Shown one piece after another: positions 32,979 to 44,869 of a DNA stretch of 64,000 bases. Source of the stretch: Xylogone sp. PMI_703. Lineage: Eukaryota; Ascomycota; Leotiomycetes. Under the pieces are notes generated by a model that was given only the letters and a program-made list of their open reading frames with translations, was not told where the DNA came from and made no database searches. The stretch is taken from assembly GCA_021399445.1 (NCBI GenBank), contig JAJTUQ010000005.1, forward strand, positions 4,712,001-4,776,000, written 5' to 3'. The position numbers and the translations under genes are program-made. Each line of letters starts with the position of its first letter. The stretch's first letter is position 1.

Positions 32979-33754
32979 ATTACCAACCTTTGTTTTCGTT
33001 CTTTGTGTTCCTTGGTGTATAGGATTTCGTCCTAGATGTGTCTGGGCAAGACCAATATAAGGGCAAGACTGATCCTTGTATGAGCCTTCTAGCGTTCTTT
33101 TATGATTCCCCTAAAGTTTTTCCCGCATTTCTCAATTTTTGGAGGAAAGCTCCACTCGCTCTTAGAGAGTTAATACGATGATTAATTCAATAATAAGTTA
33201 TCGGCTGTAAATGTGTATTGTGATACTTTTGGTCTATAACTTGTATTCTATGAATGAGGGCGACAAAGGATCCGGGACAGGATAGTTAGAACTCTCTTGG
33301 CCCCTTTGTTCCTTAAAATTATATTTGGCGCAGCTTCCTTGCTAGTATCTTACATCACCTTAACTGGCGTGTGTCTATCAATGAGTTGATACCTCAGGAG
33401 ATCAGCCTTGTCATTTGTAAGACTCGAACATGTGGACAATTTTTACTCCTCCGCACGTAAGGACTATTTCTACATATTACTGGCACAATTAATGAAGTGC
33501 CATTCATCTGAGCAGGTACTAGATATCGATTATTAAGGAATTTTGTCAAAGACGCCTGCCTAATTTGCTAGCTCACTATACATCCAAGAAACGTCATTGG
33601 ACTTCGGTCCCACCATTAGCGAAGTCAGGAAGCGGATTGCCCGTGGCAATGCAAGCTCTTAGACTTCAATAGCCTCTGCCACTATCCGACTCACTTTTTC
33701 AGTTATTCCGATCTGTTTCTGCGACTGTGGGACAGCGTTGTTGTGCCTACGATC
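32979..33754. other. Intergenic region between SFH5 and UBP15
   Basis: 776 bp holding the 3' end of SFH5 and the promoter of UBP15. AT-rich, with no convincing open frame, repeat or RNA. Confidence 0.45.
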
Positions 33755-36700
33755 ATGAATCCCGTAAGTTTACCCCGCAGTGTCTCCAGATAACAGATAA
33801 ACCTCCAAATCCAGGCCAACTTTTACTGACTGCTTCTCTTTTACTTTACATAGAGTTTTGACGCAGAGATACAGTCGCCCAATGGTATGCTCGTAGACAC
33901 GGACGAGTATGTTGTGGACCCACCAGAAAATGAGAAGGAAGATGTTGCTATCATCAACCCTGATCAACTGGGAAGTGATGTGGAACTTCCAGATATTCCC
34001 CGAGCAGATGACTGTAAGAGCATCGACTCCCTCGATAATCTACCTATATGGTACTGACCAGGTTTAGATGAGGCTATGAAAGAACTTATCCTTCCTCCTC
34101 TAGCTGAACAACCCCCTATAATAGAGGATGCAGTGCATACTTGGAATATAGAGAATTGGAGGAGCATGTCAAAAAAAGAACATGGACCTATCTTTCTAGC
34201 TGGCGGTTATCCTTGGTAAATCGGCTATACCCAGTCAAAATACCATTACATTAGTTCTAACGGCTTTAGGCGTGTACTTATGTTTCCTTTTGGTAATAAT
34301 GGTGTCGACTTCTGTTCTTTCTATCTGGAGCAAGGCTGGACTGATGATAACAGGCCACCGGATGACTGGGTGTGCTGTTTGCAGTTCAGCCTAGTATTAT
34401 GGAATCCGAATGATCCCACGCTATATGCGCATAATACTGCTCATCACCGTTTCACGAAAGATGAGGGGGATTGGGGTTTCACGCGGTTTGTGGAACTGCG
34501 CAAGCTGTTTACTGTGCCATGGAATGGCTCTGATCGTCCTCTTGTTGAGAATGATGCGGCAAATATGACAGCATATGTGAGGATTGTCAAAGATGAAACA
34601 GGGGTATTGTGGCATAACTTCAGTAATTACGACTCGAAACAAGAAACAGGCTATGTAGGGCTCAAAAACCAAGGCGCTACGTGTTATTTGAATTCCCTCA
34701 TTCAATCACTCTATTTTACGAATGCTTTCCGAAAGGTGAGTAATACATCACAATCTAAGCTATACTTATCTAAACTATTGTATAGGCTATATATCAAATC
34801 CCCACGCAAGACGAAGAGAATCTCACGAACAGCGCATATACACTGCAGCGGCTTTTTTATCGACTACAGACATCCAGTAATGCAGTAGGCACCAATGAAC
34901 TTACCAAGTCATTTGGGTGGGAAACGAGACATATTTTTGAGCAACAAGATGTTCAAGAATTATCTCGGAAACTCATGGAACGTATGGAAGAGAAGATGAA
35001 AGGGACCGAGGCTGAGAATGTTCTTCCGAATTTATTTTCTGGCAAAGTCCGAACTTATATTTCGTGTATTAACGTCCCATATGAATCTCGACGGACGGAA
35101 GATTTTTGGGATATCCAACTAAACGTTAGCGGGAATCGAAATCTTGAAGAGAGCTTTAAGGATTATATCCAGGTAGAAACTATGGATGGAGAGAACCAGT
35201 ACTTCGCTGGTGACACTTATAAGCTCCAAGATGCGAGAAAGGGAGTTATTTTCGAAAAGTTCCCAGATGTTCTACACCTTCAACTGAAACGTTTTCAGTA
35301 CGACATTGATAGAGACGCAATGATGAAGATCAATGATCGCTACGAGTTTCCGGAGACATTTGACGCTTCGCCGTACTTGTCTGAGGAGGCAGATAAGTCC
35401 GAGCCTTGGATCTATCAGTTACACGGTGTATTAGTGCATAGTGGAGATTTAAATGCCGGCCACTACTACGCATTTATTAAACCAACGAAGGAGGGGTGGT
35501 TCTACAAGTATGATGATGACAGAGTAACGAAAGCTACATTGAAGGAGGTTTTGGAGGATAACTACGGTGGCGAGTATTTACCCGCAAATGGCCATCCCCC
35601 TAGTGCCCTTCACAAAGCCCAGCCCCTTCTACGCCAAAACAGTGCATATATGCTGGTTTATATTCGCAAGAGTCGATTGGACGATGTCTTGGTTCCGGTG
35701 ACAGAGGATGATACCCCTCCTCATTTACGTAAGTGTCCCATAATTTATCTGTATCTCATTATACTAATATCTCAAAAGAGAAAAGAATCGAGGAGGAAGA
35801 TGCCTATAGGGAAGCACGCCGAAAGGAGCGAGAAGAGCAGCATTTGTACTTAAACGCTCGAGTTATTACCGATGATACGTTTAAGGCGCATACTGGGACA
35901 GACTTGACAATCTTCGACCAGCTCCATGATGCGGAACCCGCAGCTGCAAGATACTATCGGCTTCTACGAAAATCCACTGTGAATGATTTAATTGAAACTG
36001 TTGCCAAAGATATTAATCAGGATCCAAAACGAATTCGTATGTGGTTAATGGTCAATCGACAAAATAAGACGATACGTCCAGATGCCCCCATTCTTGTGAA
36101 TGATCAGACTATTGAAGATGTCTACATGAGGATGACAGGTAGCAAATCTCAGGAATTACGCCTGTGGGCTGAAGTCGCGGAAGAAGTTAATTCTGAAGGA
36201 GAAGGTGTTTTTACGCCGTACCAAACCGTTCAGAATAGCACGGCCGCAAAAACAGATCTAATTCTGCTATTTTTGAAATACTTTGATATAGAGAATCAGA
36301 CTTTGACCGGTATTACACATATATGGATTAGTAAGGAGAAAAAGGTTGAAGACCTGGTTCCAGAGATCCTAAAGGCAATGGGGTGGACAGAGAAAGTGCA
36401 GCTGAAGCTGTTTGAGGCAAGTTTTCAGCATGACTGAGAGATACTCAATTCTGACGCATCCTATAGGAAATTAAACCAAACATGATCGAACCAATGAAAG
36501 CAAAGCAGTCATTGAAAGCTGCTGAACTTCAGGACGGGGATATTGTCTGTTTCCAAAAAGGATCAGATGCAAAATCTGCTGACACGAAAAGTTCATCTGA
36601 TTCTGATAAGGAGTATGACTGTCCTTCCTTCGCCAATTAATCAGGTACTAACGTATATGACAGCAGTCTAAAGAAAAGCCAGTCAGATCGCATAGAGGAT

Positions 36701-37816
36701 GCTAGGCTCTTCTATGATTTCCTTGTACATAAGCGCATAGTTCGATTTGTCCCTCACCCGACGAGATGTGTTGACCCAGAAAAATACGAGGCTTGTAATA
36801 TCGTTTTAAGTTCGAAGAGTACCTATGATCAGGTCGCTGCTAAGGTTGGAGAGACGATAGGTGTCGATCCAACACATATTCGATTTTGGACAGTTCATGC
36901 TACTACTGGCAATCCCAAGACTACTGTCAAACGCAATCCTACACAAAATCTCCACAATATCCTTCAGCCTCCATATAACACTTATAATGGCAGTCAGAGA
37001 ACAGACGCTCTCTATTTCGAAGTACTGGATATTAGCCTCTCCGAGTTAGATACCAAAAAGGCTCTGAAAGTTACCTGGCTGAGTGAGGGGATCACTAAGG
37101 AAGTAAGCGCTGCCGAGTTGCCCTATTGTTATCAAGTTATTGACATACAATCTAGGAAGTATATGATATCCTAGTCCCTAAGAACGGTAATGTTGAGGAT
37201 CTAATTGATGCTCTCATCAAAAAGGCCCAGTTGGAAGATGAAAGCACCAAAGGTCCTATTCGCGTATACGAGATTCATTCGAATAAAATCCACAGAGAGC
37301 TCTCACGAGAGACACATGTGGCTAGCATTACTGAATACGTCACTTTAATTGCCGAAAGGACACCCTCAGAGGAGCTTTCTGTTGATCCCAGACAAATGAT
37401 ACAGGCCTTCCATTTCCAAGGCGAACCCAACAAGTCTCACGGAATCCCCTTCAAATTTCACATCATCCCCGTAAGTGTGCATAACCTTAAAAGACCGGCC
37501 TTAATACTAACTCGGAAATAAGGATGAGAAATTCTCTGATACAAAGAAACGGTTAGAGAAGAGGACAGGGATCAAAGGAAAGAACTTCGAGAAGATCAAG
37601 TTTGCTATAGTGAAGAGGAGTTCTTATTCAAAACCTACATATCTTAACGACGGTGAGTATATACAGTTGGAGACTCCTGTTAGTGACTTCTGTTAACGAA
37701 ACTTTATAGATGACGTTTTATGGGAAATTGCTAGTCAGGATGATTTGCTTGGTCTAGATCACGTCGACCGATCACGAGTTGTAAGGAACGGTGCTGGAGA
37801 TTTGTTCTTAAGGTAG
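33755..37816 (+). CDS. UBP15: Ubiquitin-specific protease Ubp15/USP7
   Basis: Deubiquitinase with a MATH/TRAF domain, catalytic USP core and ubiquitin-like C-terminal domains. Eleven exons: 33755-33763, 33854-34013, 34068-34215, 34270-34735, 34786-35728, 35779-36416, 36467-36612, 36664-37102, 37156-37470, 37523-37652, 37710-37816. The product has 1166 residues. Exon 1 is nine nucleotides (MNP). MATH covers about residues 65-190 ([20 protein letters not shown]). The Cys box is [20 protein letters not shown] with Cys244; the His box is [14 protein letters not shown] with His487. The intron after LFE (36417) uses a GC donor (GCAAGT), needed to give [14 protein letters not shown]. The exon-8 acceptor is a CAGCAG pair allowing one Ser more or less. 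Likely targets include endosomal and cell-cycle proteins, by analogy. Confidence 0.95.
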
Positions 37817-38229
37817 GCCGGCATTGAAAATCAAGAGTGGTCTTTTGGGCGGCGCCCGGTTGGTTGTAAAACGGATTCCTTTTTACTTAGTTCTCAAATG
37901 GGTCGCTAAGAGGATGCATGGGAGCACACAGAAAGTACAATGAAGATCATGATTTAGCTACAGCGTCAATTAAGAATTTGTAGATGATCTAGATAAATTT
38001 TTTCTTCCTACCGTACTCAGTCGTGCCAGTACATTTACCTGGTAACCCAGCCAGAAGAGAGGGTGGGCACGGAGGCTCTGTAAAAATGGTAAAAGGGGCA
38101 TGGATAAATCAGGGGCGGTCGCTCGCTTATATACCTGTTTTGGGAAAATCGCGGCTTTGAAGTTCGTGTACGACAGATAATCCATAACTGTTCCTGTGTG
38201 TCCTCAATCGAAGTCCGCGGCCCAACAGC
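37817..38229. promoter_or_regulatory. UBP15 3' end and p24 promoter
   Basis: 413 bp. A TATA-like TTATATA at about 38128-38134 lies roughly 100 bp before the p24 start. Nothing else is recognised. Confidence 0.45.
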
Positions 38230-39035
38230 ATGAAGTTCCCTTTAGTCTCCTGTGGCCTGTTGGCCTCACTCGCACCGATTGTATCAGCAACTGCTCTTAC
38301 ATATAAACTAGCGGCGAATGAGAAAGCATGTTTCTTTACCAATGTAGAGCAACAAGGTGCTAAGGTGGCATTTTACTTTGCTGTATGCTTTACCACTTCA
38401 AGTCTGGTCTTACTAGATTAAATCTAATTAATATACAGGTCCAAGCAGGAGGCTCTTTTGATGTTGATTATGAAGTTGTTGGTCCTCAGGATAAAGTGAT
38501 TCTTAATGGAGAGAAGGAGAGAGGCGGCGACTACGTCTTTACTGCAACCGAGACTGGGGAATACAGATTTTGCTTCGACAACCAAATGAGCACATTCGCA
38601 GAGAAGTTTGTTGACTTCGAGATAGCTGTAAGTTCTGGTCGCAGAATTGAGCACTTTAGAGATTGGATGCTTACACTTTGTTCGTAGGTTGAGAATGAGG
38701 AACGAGCTTCCATACCAGCCAAGCAAGGAACAACTCCCGAGCAGACCTCTGCCTTGGAAGAGTCCATCTTCAAGCTCTCAGGACAATTGTCTACTATTAC
38801 CAGAAACCAGAAATACTTCCGGACAAGAGAAAATCGAAACTTCAGTACCGTCAGGAGTACTGAGAGGAGAATTCTTAATTTCAGCATCATCGAGAGCTTG
38901 ATGATGGTTTGCATGGCTGGATTGCAGGTGTTCATCGTTAGGTTCTTTTTCCAGGTAAGGCTTCGATGCTTAAAGACGCTCTTCTAGGTCTAGATCTAAC
39001 GAATCTTATAGGGCGCAAGAAAAGGTTACGTATAA
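38230..39035 (+). CDS. p24/emp24 family cargo receptor
   Basis: Type I membrane protein of COPII/COPI vesicles in ER-Golgi traffic. Exons are 38230-38382, 38439-38627, 38688-38954 and 39012-39035, with introns of 56, 60 and 57 bp. The product has 210 residues. A signal peptide (MKFPLVSCGLLASLAPIVSA) leads into the GOLD domain: NEKACFFTNVEQQGAKVAFY, then FDVDYEVVGPQDKVILNGEK and GEYRFCFDNQMSTFAEKFV, with the two family cysteines. A lumenal coiled coil (LEESIFKLSGQLSTITRNQK) precedes the single membrane span (SIIESLMMVCMAGLQVFIVR). The cytosolic tail FFFQGARKGYV has the aromatic COPII motif but no C-terminal KKxx. The last exon adds only GARKGYV. The exact p24 subfamily is not decided here. Confidence 0.93.
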
Positions 39036-39443
39036 AAAAAGGTTTGATTTATGGAGATGTCATGGCAGTCATGCAGGAATGGTGTTCAGCGCTTCTATGT
39101 ATTATACCGTATTACTGATCGGAATTGGGTGGATATGAACCAAGTTCCCTTTTTAAGGAGACAATGAATGAAATTTACAGTTATCAGGAACAATCTAATA
39201 TCTGTAAGACATAACATCTGATACGTAAATCTAGAACCAACAAGACCCAATATTGAGTCAATCTTCCAACTTCAAAGTCACAAGTTAATTGTAATAATGA
39301 ATGAGACCCATATGTAAATGTGCTAGTCCTAAAGCGGCTAGCGTAATATTTAACCAGGATAGGAATCGCGATAATTATGAGACTTTCGATAGGCACTTCA
39401 AAATCGCCTCCAGCGCGCCAGCCTTCTCCAACCCAAGTTCACT
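39036..39443. promoter_or_regulatory. Spacer before PRP45
   Basis: 408 AT-rich bases between the p24 stop and the Prp45 start. No RNA, repeat or clear site. Confidence 0.4.
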
Positions 39444-41301
39444 ATGGCATCTATTGCAACGTCTTTGGCGCAGGCATTGCCCAAGCCGAAATATACAGGG
39501 GAGGATGAAGAGGTACCAATTCATGCCCAGCAAAGGGGCCCTCGAATCCTCGGCCCTGGAGCGCTCGATGACACGCAAATCGTGCTGAAGGTAGGATACC
39601 CTTTATTTCATGCTTTAGTCTTTACTTACGAGAATTATAGAAAGCTGGCCCCCCACCATATGGAAATCGAACAGGATGGCGACCCCGTGGACAGGAAGAT
39701 TTTGGAGATGGCGGTGCTTTTCCAGAAGTCCCCGTGGCACAGTACCCTCTTGATATGGGTCGCAAGTCGCAATCTTCTAGTAATGCGCTGGCGATTCAGG
39801 TAGATGGTCACGGGAAGGTGAAATACGATGCTATTGCTCGGCAGGGCCACGGCGAAGGACGGATAGTGCACGCTTCTTTTAAGGACCTCATCCCTCTTCG
39901 TCAACGGGCAGATGCTGGGGACATCAATCTAGAAAGACCAAGTGAAGAAGAGGTGGCAGCTACCACGGAGAGGACTAAAAATGCCCTTGCCGCTCTTGTT
40001 AGCGGTGCAGTAGCTGCACAGAAACCTAAGAATGTCAATGTTGGGAATCGAAAAGAGCCAACGTTCGTCAGATATACACCAGCAAATCAGATGGGGGATA
40101 CCAGCAAGAAAAATGACCGAATTATCAAAATTGTAGAACGCCAGCGGGATCCTATGGAACCACCCAAGTTCAAGCATAAAAAGATCCCTCGTGGTCCGCC
40201 CAGTCCTCCACCACCGATTATGCACTCACCCCCGCGGAAATTGACAGCAGAAGATCAAGAGGCGTGGAAAATTCCGCCACCTGTTTCGAATTGGAAGAAC
40301 CCCAAGGGTTATACAGTTCCACTAGACAAGAGATTGGCTGCAGATGGTAGAGGGTTACAGGATGTTACGATTAATGATAAATTTGCACAGTTTGCCGAGG
40401 CTCTATTCACAGCGGATAGACACGCCAGAGAAGAGGTGAAGCAAAGAGCTTTGATGCAGCAAAGATTGGCAGAAAAAGAGAAGGCGCAAAAGGAGGAACA
40501 CCTGCGGATGTTGGCACAAAAGGCTCGAGAGGAACGAGCTGCTGCCGGTTCAGGACGGCGAGCATCGAGGGCTTCCAGATCCAGGTCCGGCAGTTATAGT
40601 GACTCTGAATCAGATAGATCTGACAGCGACAGCTCTGAAGTAAGAGAAAGAGAGAAGCTGCGGCAGGAGAGGCGACGAGAAGAAGAGCGAAAGCTACGAC
40701 AATCGCGAATGGGCGCAGAGAGAAGGATACAAGTTATGGCAAGGGAGCAGAATCGCGATATTTCAGAAAAAGTTGCTCTTGGTCTTGCAAAGCCCACCCA
40801 GTCTGCAGAAACCATGTATGACTCCCGGCTTTTCAACCGGACTAGCGGTTTTGATTCTGGGTTCAACGAGGATCAAATTTACGACAAGCCGCTCTTTGCA
40901 GCTCAGGATGCTATCAACAGCATTTACCGACCTAGACAGAGCATGGATGATGACGGTGATGACGAAGAAGCTGCCGGGAATGAGATGGCTAAGATTCAGA
41001 AGAACCAAAGATTCGGCGAGGCTCTCGGAAAGGGGACTTTCAAGGGGTCTGCTGATGTTGAGGTAAGTTACGCTTTGCTCTTAGCCTGATTGTTGTTTTA
41101 CAAATTTGAGCGATAACTAATTGTCTCGTGTAATAGCCGCGAGAAGGACCCGTGCAGTTCGAAAAAGACACGGGAGATGTATTCAATGTAGATGAGTTCC
41201 TCTCCAAGGTAGGCGAGGGCTCTGGGAAGCGTGAGTACGGGTTACAGGAGGATGAATCGAGAGCATCGAAGCGAGCAAGGATGGAGGAGGACGATGATTA
41301 A
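39444..41301 (+). CDS. PRP45: Pre-mRNA splicing factor Prp45/SNW1 (SKIP)
   Basis: SNW-domain component of the NineTeen-related core of the activated spliceosome, also a transcription co-regulator in animals. Exons are 39444-39590, 39641-41062 and 41137-41301, with introns of 50 and 74 bp. The product has 577 residues. The conserved N-terminal KKAGPPPYGNRTGWRPRGQE forms across the first splice. SNW-domain landmarks are FVRYTPANQ, IVERQRDPMEPPKFKHKKIP and SNWKNPKGYTVPLDKRLAAD. A Glu/Lys/Arg-rich helix (residues about 250-300) and an SR-like stretch (RASRASRSRSGSYSDSESDR) follow. The end PREGPVQFEKDTGDVFNVDE ... SKRARMEEDDD is family-typical. The last exon is reached only by splicing at 41063, past an in-frame stop. 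Confidence 0.96.
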
Positions 41302-42530
41302 AAGTCAGACATTCATAGATAACTAATGGGGAGTGGTGTTCGGGGCGCTCTTTTCTCACAGCATTTGCTTGGAACTATTTTGGGGTGTACAATACAGTAA
41401 CGCATGCGATGGCAAGATACAGCATCGATCAAAATCAGGTTTCATGTCTGTTTTACTACATAGGCTTCTGATCTACACGCATAAGCTCAGATATCAGCAG
41501 TAAAGTTCGTTGACCGTGTGTACTTTCCGCAGCAATAATGGGTTTCGAGTCGAGTCTTCCGAGTTAACGGTTTGGCTCGCATGTCTGACAGGTTACCTAT
41601 TTCCTACATTTTTCCTGTAACAATCGATCAAAGGGGATCACCATGGGTAATTGTTTTTTGCATTGTGAAAGGAAATGGCAATGTAATGTAACCGGACGAG
41701 CCGGATACTTCGTAGAGCTGTAGAACTGTAGAGCTCGTCGATGACTTTTTATCATACTGGAGCTTTTGCTTTTGCCTTTGCCATTGCCGGGACTCTAAAC
41801 TATGTGACGTGTCGATCAAACATTATTTGAGTGTGATATCTCCAACCACTCATTATGGGCCATATGCAATGGGTAAGCGCAATTGGTGTGAAGAAAGAAT
41901 TGTGGAACGACAGGCGCGACAAAAGGCCAGAGGAACACGAGCAGACGAGCATGCAGTCTGGTGAGTCTCGGCAGTTTTATGAGGCCGAGCGAGGTCCCTG
42001 GAAGAGGCGAGGGAGTTACGTCAACGGGCTCCACGGAGCGGGCGGAACAAGCAGCGAGAAAAAGCTCCAGGGCCGCGTCGCATCCAAGACGCTATTATTG
42101 TTAGCGGACCCGTATCGCTTCCAGCACTGTTACCGCAGGTTACCGCAGGACCGTTGATCCCGCCGTCTTACGCACATGCAGCCCTGGACGATGGGCGGTA
42201 GATTGTGCTGCACGTGCTCTGGCGTGGCTTGTACAAGGTAGAGAGATACCTATCTCGTATTCCATTCCTGCGCCCACAAAACATCCAACCTCCTACAAAG
42301 TAACATCTAACGTTCGCAAAAAAGATTTCAATCGTGTCTCTCGCATCAGTCACTCGTTGAACTCATCCATCTCGTCAAAGCTTCATTGTTTAATGCTCAG
42401 CTTTTATTGGGTCCATTCGCTTTGTTGAAACATTATACTCGAGGTTAGAAAAAGATAAGAAGGCAGAAGTACCAGTTCGCGCAAGGGGAAACGCAGAAAG
42501 CCAAGACAAGCCCGCGCCAAGCCAATCACA
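41302..42530. promoter_or_regulatory. Long promoter region of the GH16 gene
   Basis: 1229 bp between PRP45 and GH16. A GC-richer block lies at about 41930-42165, ending in an exact tandem repeat of GTTACCGCAG (42129-42148). A CTGTAGAACTGTAGAGCT word repeat lies near 41705-41735, and a TTTGC-rich tract near 41763-41783. Open frames here up to 100 codons lack coding character. Confidence 0.45.
42129..42148. repeat. Tandem 10-bp repeat
   Basis: Two exact head-to-tail copies of GTTACCGCAG, 383 bp before the GH16 start. It may be a duplicated factor site or chance. Confidence 0.7.
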
Positions 42531-43790
42531 ATGTCGGATACTCCTTTTCAGAGAAAAGAAGGCAACGCATATTCTAATGAAATGCAATTCAACGACTATG
42601 AAAACCACTCCTATGGACGTCTAGGTGGCCAGCCCTATTCCGGAGCCCCGCCATGGTGGGATGTCAGGCAGTGGAGCAGGAGGAGACTCATCATCGCTGG
42701 CGTGGTGATTGTCATATTGATCATTGTGATCATCGTTGCTGCTGTGGAGGGCACCAAGAAGAGCAAATATCCTAACTACTCTCCTCTTACTTACACTTTG
42801 AAGGATACATGTAGGTGTTTTCTATTTCATACATCTATTATTGCTTGATTTCCTACATTGGAAAAGATACCCCTGGAAATAGAAAAAAAACTCACCAGCT
42901 GACTCTCAAAACTAGTCTCTGGTACATCCTTCTTCGATAACTTCGACTACTTTACTGGATATGATCCTACGTTTGGCTTCGTCCATTATGTCCCCCAGGG
43001 CCAGGCAACCCAGCTCAATCTCACTTACGCTTCGTCAACATCCGCTATTCTCAAAGTTGATACATCAGTCACCCCTGAGTCCGTTCCTAACGCTTCTACT
43101 GGACGATTCTCAGTTCGTATTACGTCCAAGAACACTTATGAATCAGGCCTTTTCGTTTTCGATGTTCTGCATACTCCTCTCGGCTGCGGTACCTGGCCAG
43201 CACTCTGGCTCACCGACCCGAGCAACTGGCCAAACAATGGTGAAATCGACGTTATGGAAGCCGTGAATGTACTCGGATCTACTCAGAACCAGATGACCCT
43301 CCACACGAGTCCCGGATGTAAGATGGATGTGAAGCGAAAGGAGACTGGGAAGAGCCTCTCAACCACCTGTACCAACACCACCACCAATAGTGCTGGATGT
43401 GGAGTCCATGGCTCATCTAACTCATTCGGCACTTCATTCAATGATAACGGCGGTGGTATCGTTGCTATGGAACTCCGGAGTGCTGGCATTCGCATGTGGC
43501 AGTTTGCTAGAAATGCCATTCCCACCGACATCACATCCGGGTCTCCGAACCCTGATGGCTGGGGTGAGGCAACAGCAGACTTTCCCAGCACAAATTGTGA
43601 TATCGGGTCGCATTTCCGGAACCAGAGCATCATTGCGAACATCGACCTCTGCGGGTCATGGGCTGGTGATCCCACGGTTTACAATGCAACTTGTCCTGGA
43701 ACTTGCCAAGATCTCGTCGCTAATAATGCTTCGGCCTTTACTGATGCTTTCTGGGAATTTGGTACGTTTAAGGTGTACCAAGCATCTTAG
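42531..43790 (+). CDS. Membrane-anchored GH16 endo-beta-glucanase
   Basis: Glycoside hydrolase family 16 enzyme acting on beta-1,3(1,4)-glucans of cell walls. Exons are 42531-42810 and 42916-43790 (105-bp intron GTAGGT..ACTAG), giving 384 residues. There is no cleavable signal peptide. Instead a cytosolic tail of about 52 residues with an Arg cluster (WSRRR) precedes a single helix at residues 53-72 (LIIAGVVIVILIIVIIVAAV), giving a type II anchor. The active-site motif GEIDVMEA places the nucleophile and acid/base at Glu203 and Glu208. GCGTWPALWLTDPSNWPNNG is the substrate-cleft strand. Eight or more cysteines and several NxT/S sites fit a secreted-side catalytic domain. The class is usual in filamentous ascomycetes and probably remodels the own wall. 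Confidence 0.92.
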
Positions 43791-44869
43791 ATGACTCGAA
43801 GCTACTCCTTCACCTGAAATTATGGTTCTTTCTCTTCATCACCCTTGTTTTTATTTTTTGTCAATGCCATAATGCTGAGTTGGATGACGACTTGGATGAT
43901 TGGGTGGATTTGGGCGTGAAATTGGGTTTATACAAGGTTTTATGACATGATCTGGGTATTATTGAATGAGGGTATCTACTATGCAGGGCATGTGGGGAAA
44001 CTGGATCATGAATGCGGGGGGAATAGTTGACTTTTTAGTTCGCCAATCTATTCGGATTGCTGCGTGAACACCATAGATAAAGTTTTAGAACTATACCCTC
44101 ACTATTTTAGATAGGTTTTATTAGATAGTCAATAATTATTTATACCAAATTACAATTACTTGCAAAGCAATGGTCGTATCCTATTAATAGAACTGAAAGG
44201 GGAGGGTAACTTCATAGAGTCTCTCCTCTGAAGCCTCAAGAGAGACAAGTTAACAAATACATAAGGGGTACGAAACTCTCTCTCTTTTCTTTTCCTAAGG
44301 AAAAAGAAAACAATTAACTCGAATGACAAAAGAGCTCTTGCCTTACGCCGAATATTTTAGTTGTAGGCGTATCGAGATAATTAGGCTTAATTCTCTTCCT
44401 TGCTCTTGGAACAGTAATTTGACCCGATCGTTCTGCTACAATGGCGCCTTTTGCTGTTCTGTTACTAGGTACGCTGACTACAATGGCCTCGCAATTGAGG
44501 GAGCCCCAGACTTGCGTTGCAACTTTCGTAGCTGAGATTTCTATATGTATCTATCGTACAAGCTCATGCCTCGTTCTATCGATGCATTCCAAGATGGCAA
44601 ATTATATATAACAGAAAATATCCTCAATCCCAAACTCCATCCTAGAACTCCATTCGCTGATGCAGATAGATGCTAGACAGCTGCTTACCATCTAGGTTCT
44701 ATCTAGCTTTTCCCACAAAAACAGAAAACCATGAATCCAAACTCTTCAGACTCCTGCCCAATAATTCATAATACAACGTGCGCGGAGCACGTACGTACCG
44801 CCACGACCTTTTTCATATACCTGTTCCAGTCATTCATCTAAGAATAAAACATCACTCAGACAACCGCAT
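43791..44869. other. Convergent spacer with possible LTR scar
   Basis: 1079 bp between the stops of GH16 and TIM22. It is unusually AT-rich from about 44090 to 44400. Apart from the possible LTR remnant listed separately, I see no gene. A G-C palindromic block lies near 44778-44800. Confidence 0.45.
44065..44440 (+). mobile_element. Possible solo LTR remnant (copia-like)
   Basis: About 375 bp starting TG.. and ending ..GATCGTTCTGCTACA, AT-rich, with pyrimidine and A-rich tracts. The 3' part (TTTGACCCGATCGTTCTGC) resembles the ends of Ty1/copia LTRs as I remember them from fungal genomes. I find no clear target-site duplication around it (the five bases after the 3' end, atggc, are not repeated at the 5' side), no internal element and no partner LTR. 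The 5' border is a guess. Confidence 0.25.

Noticed and set aside
42811..42915. Small exon inside the long GH16 intron
   Set aside because: Phases close directly between 42810 and 42916 with family-like sequence, and the interior is A-rich without coding character.
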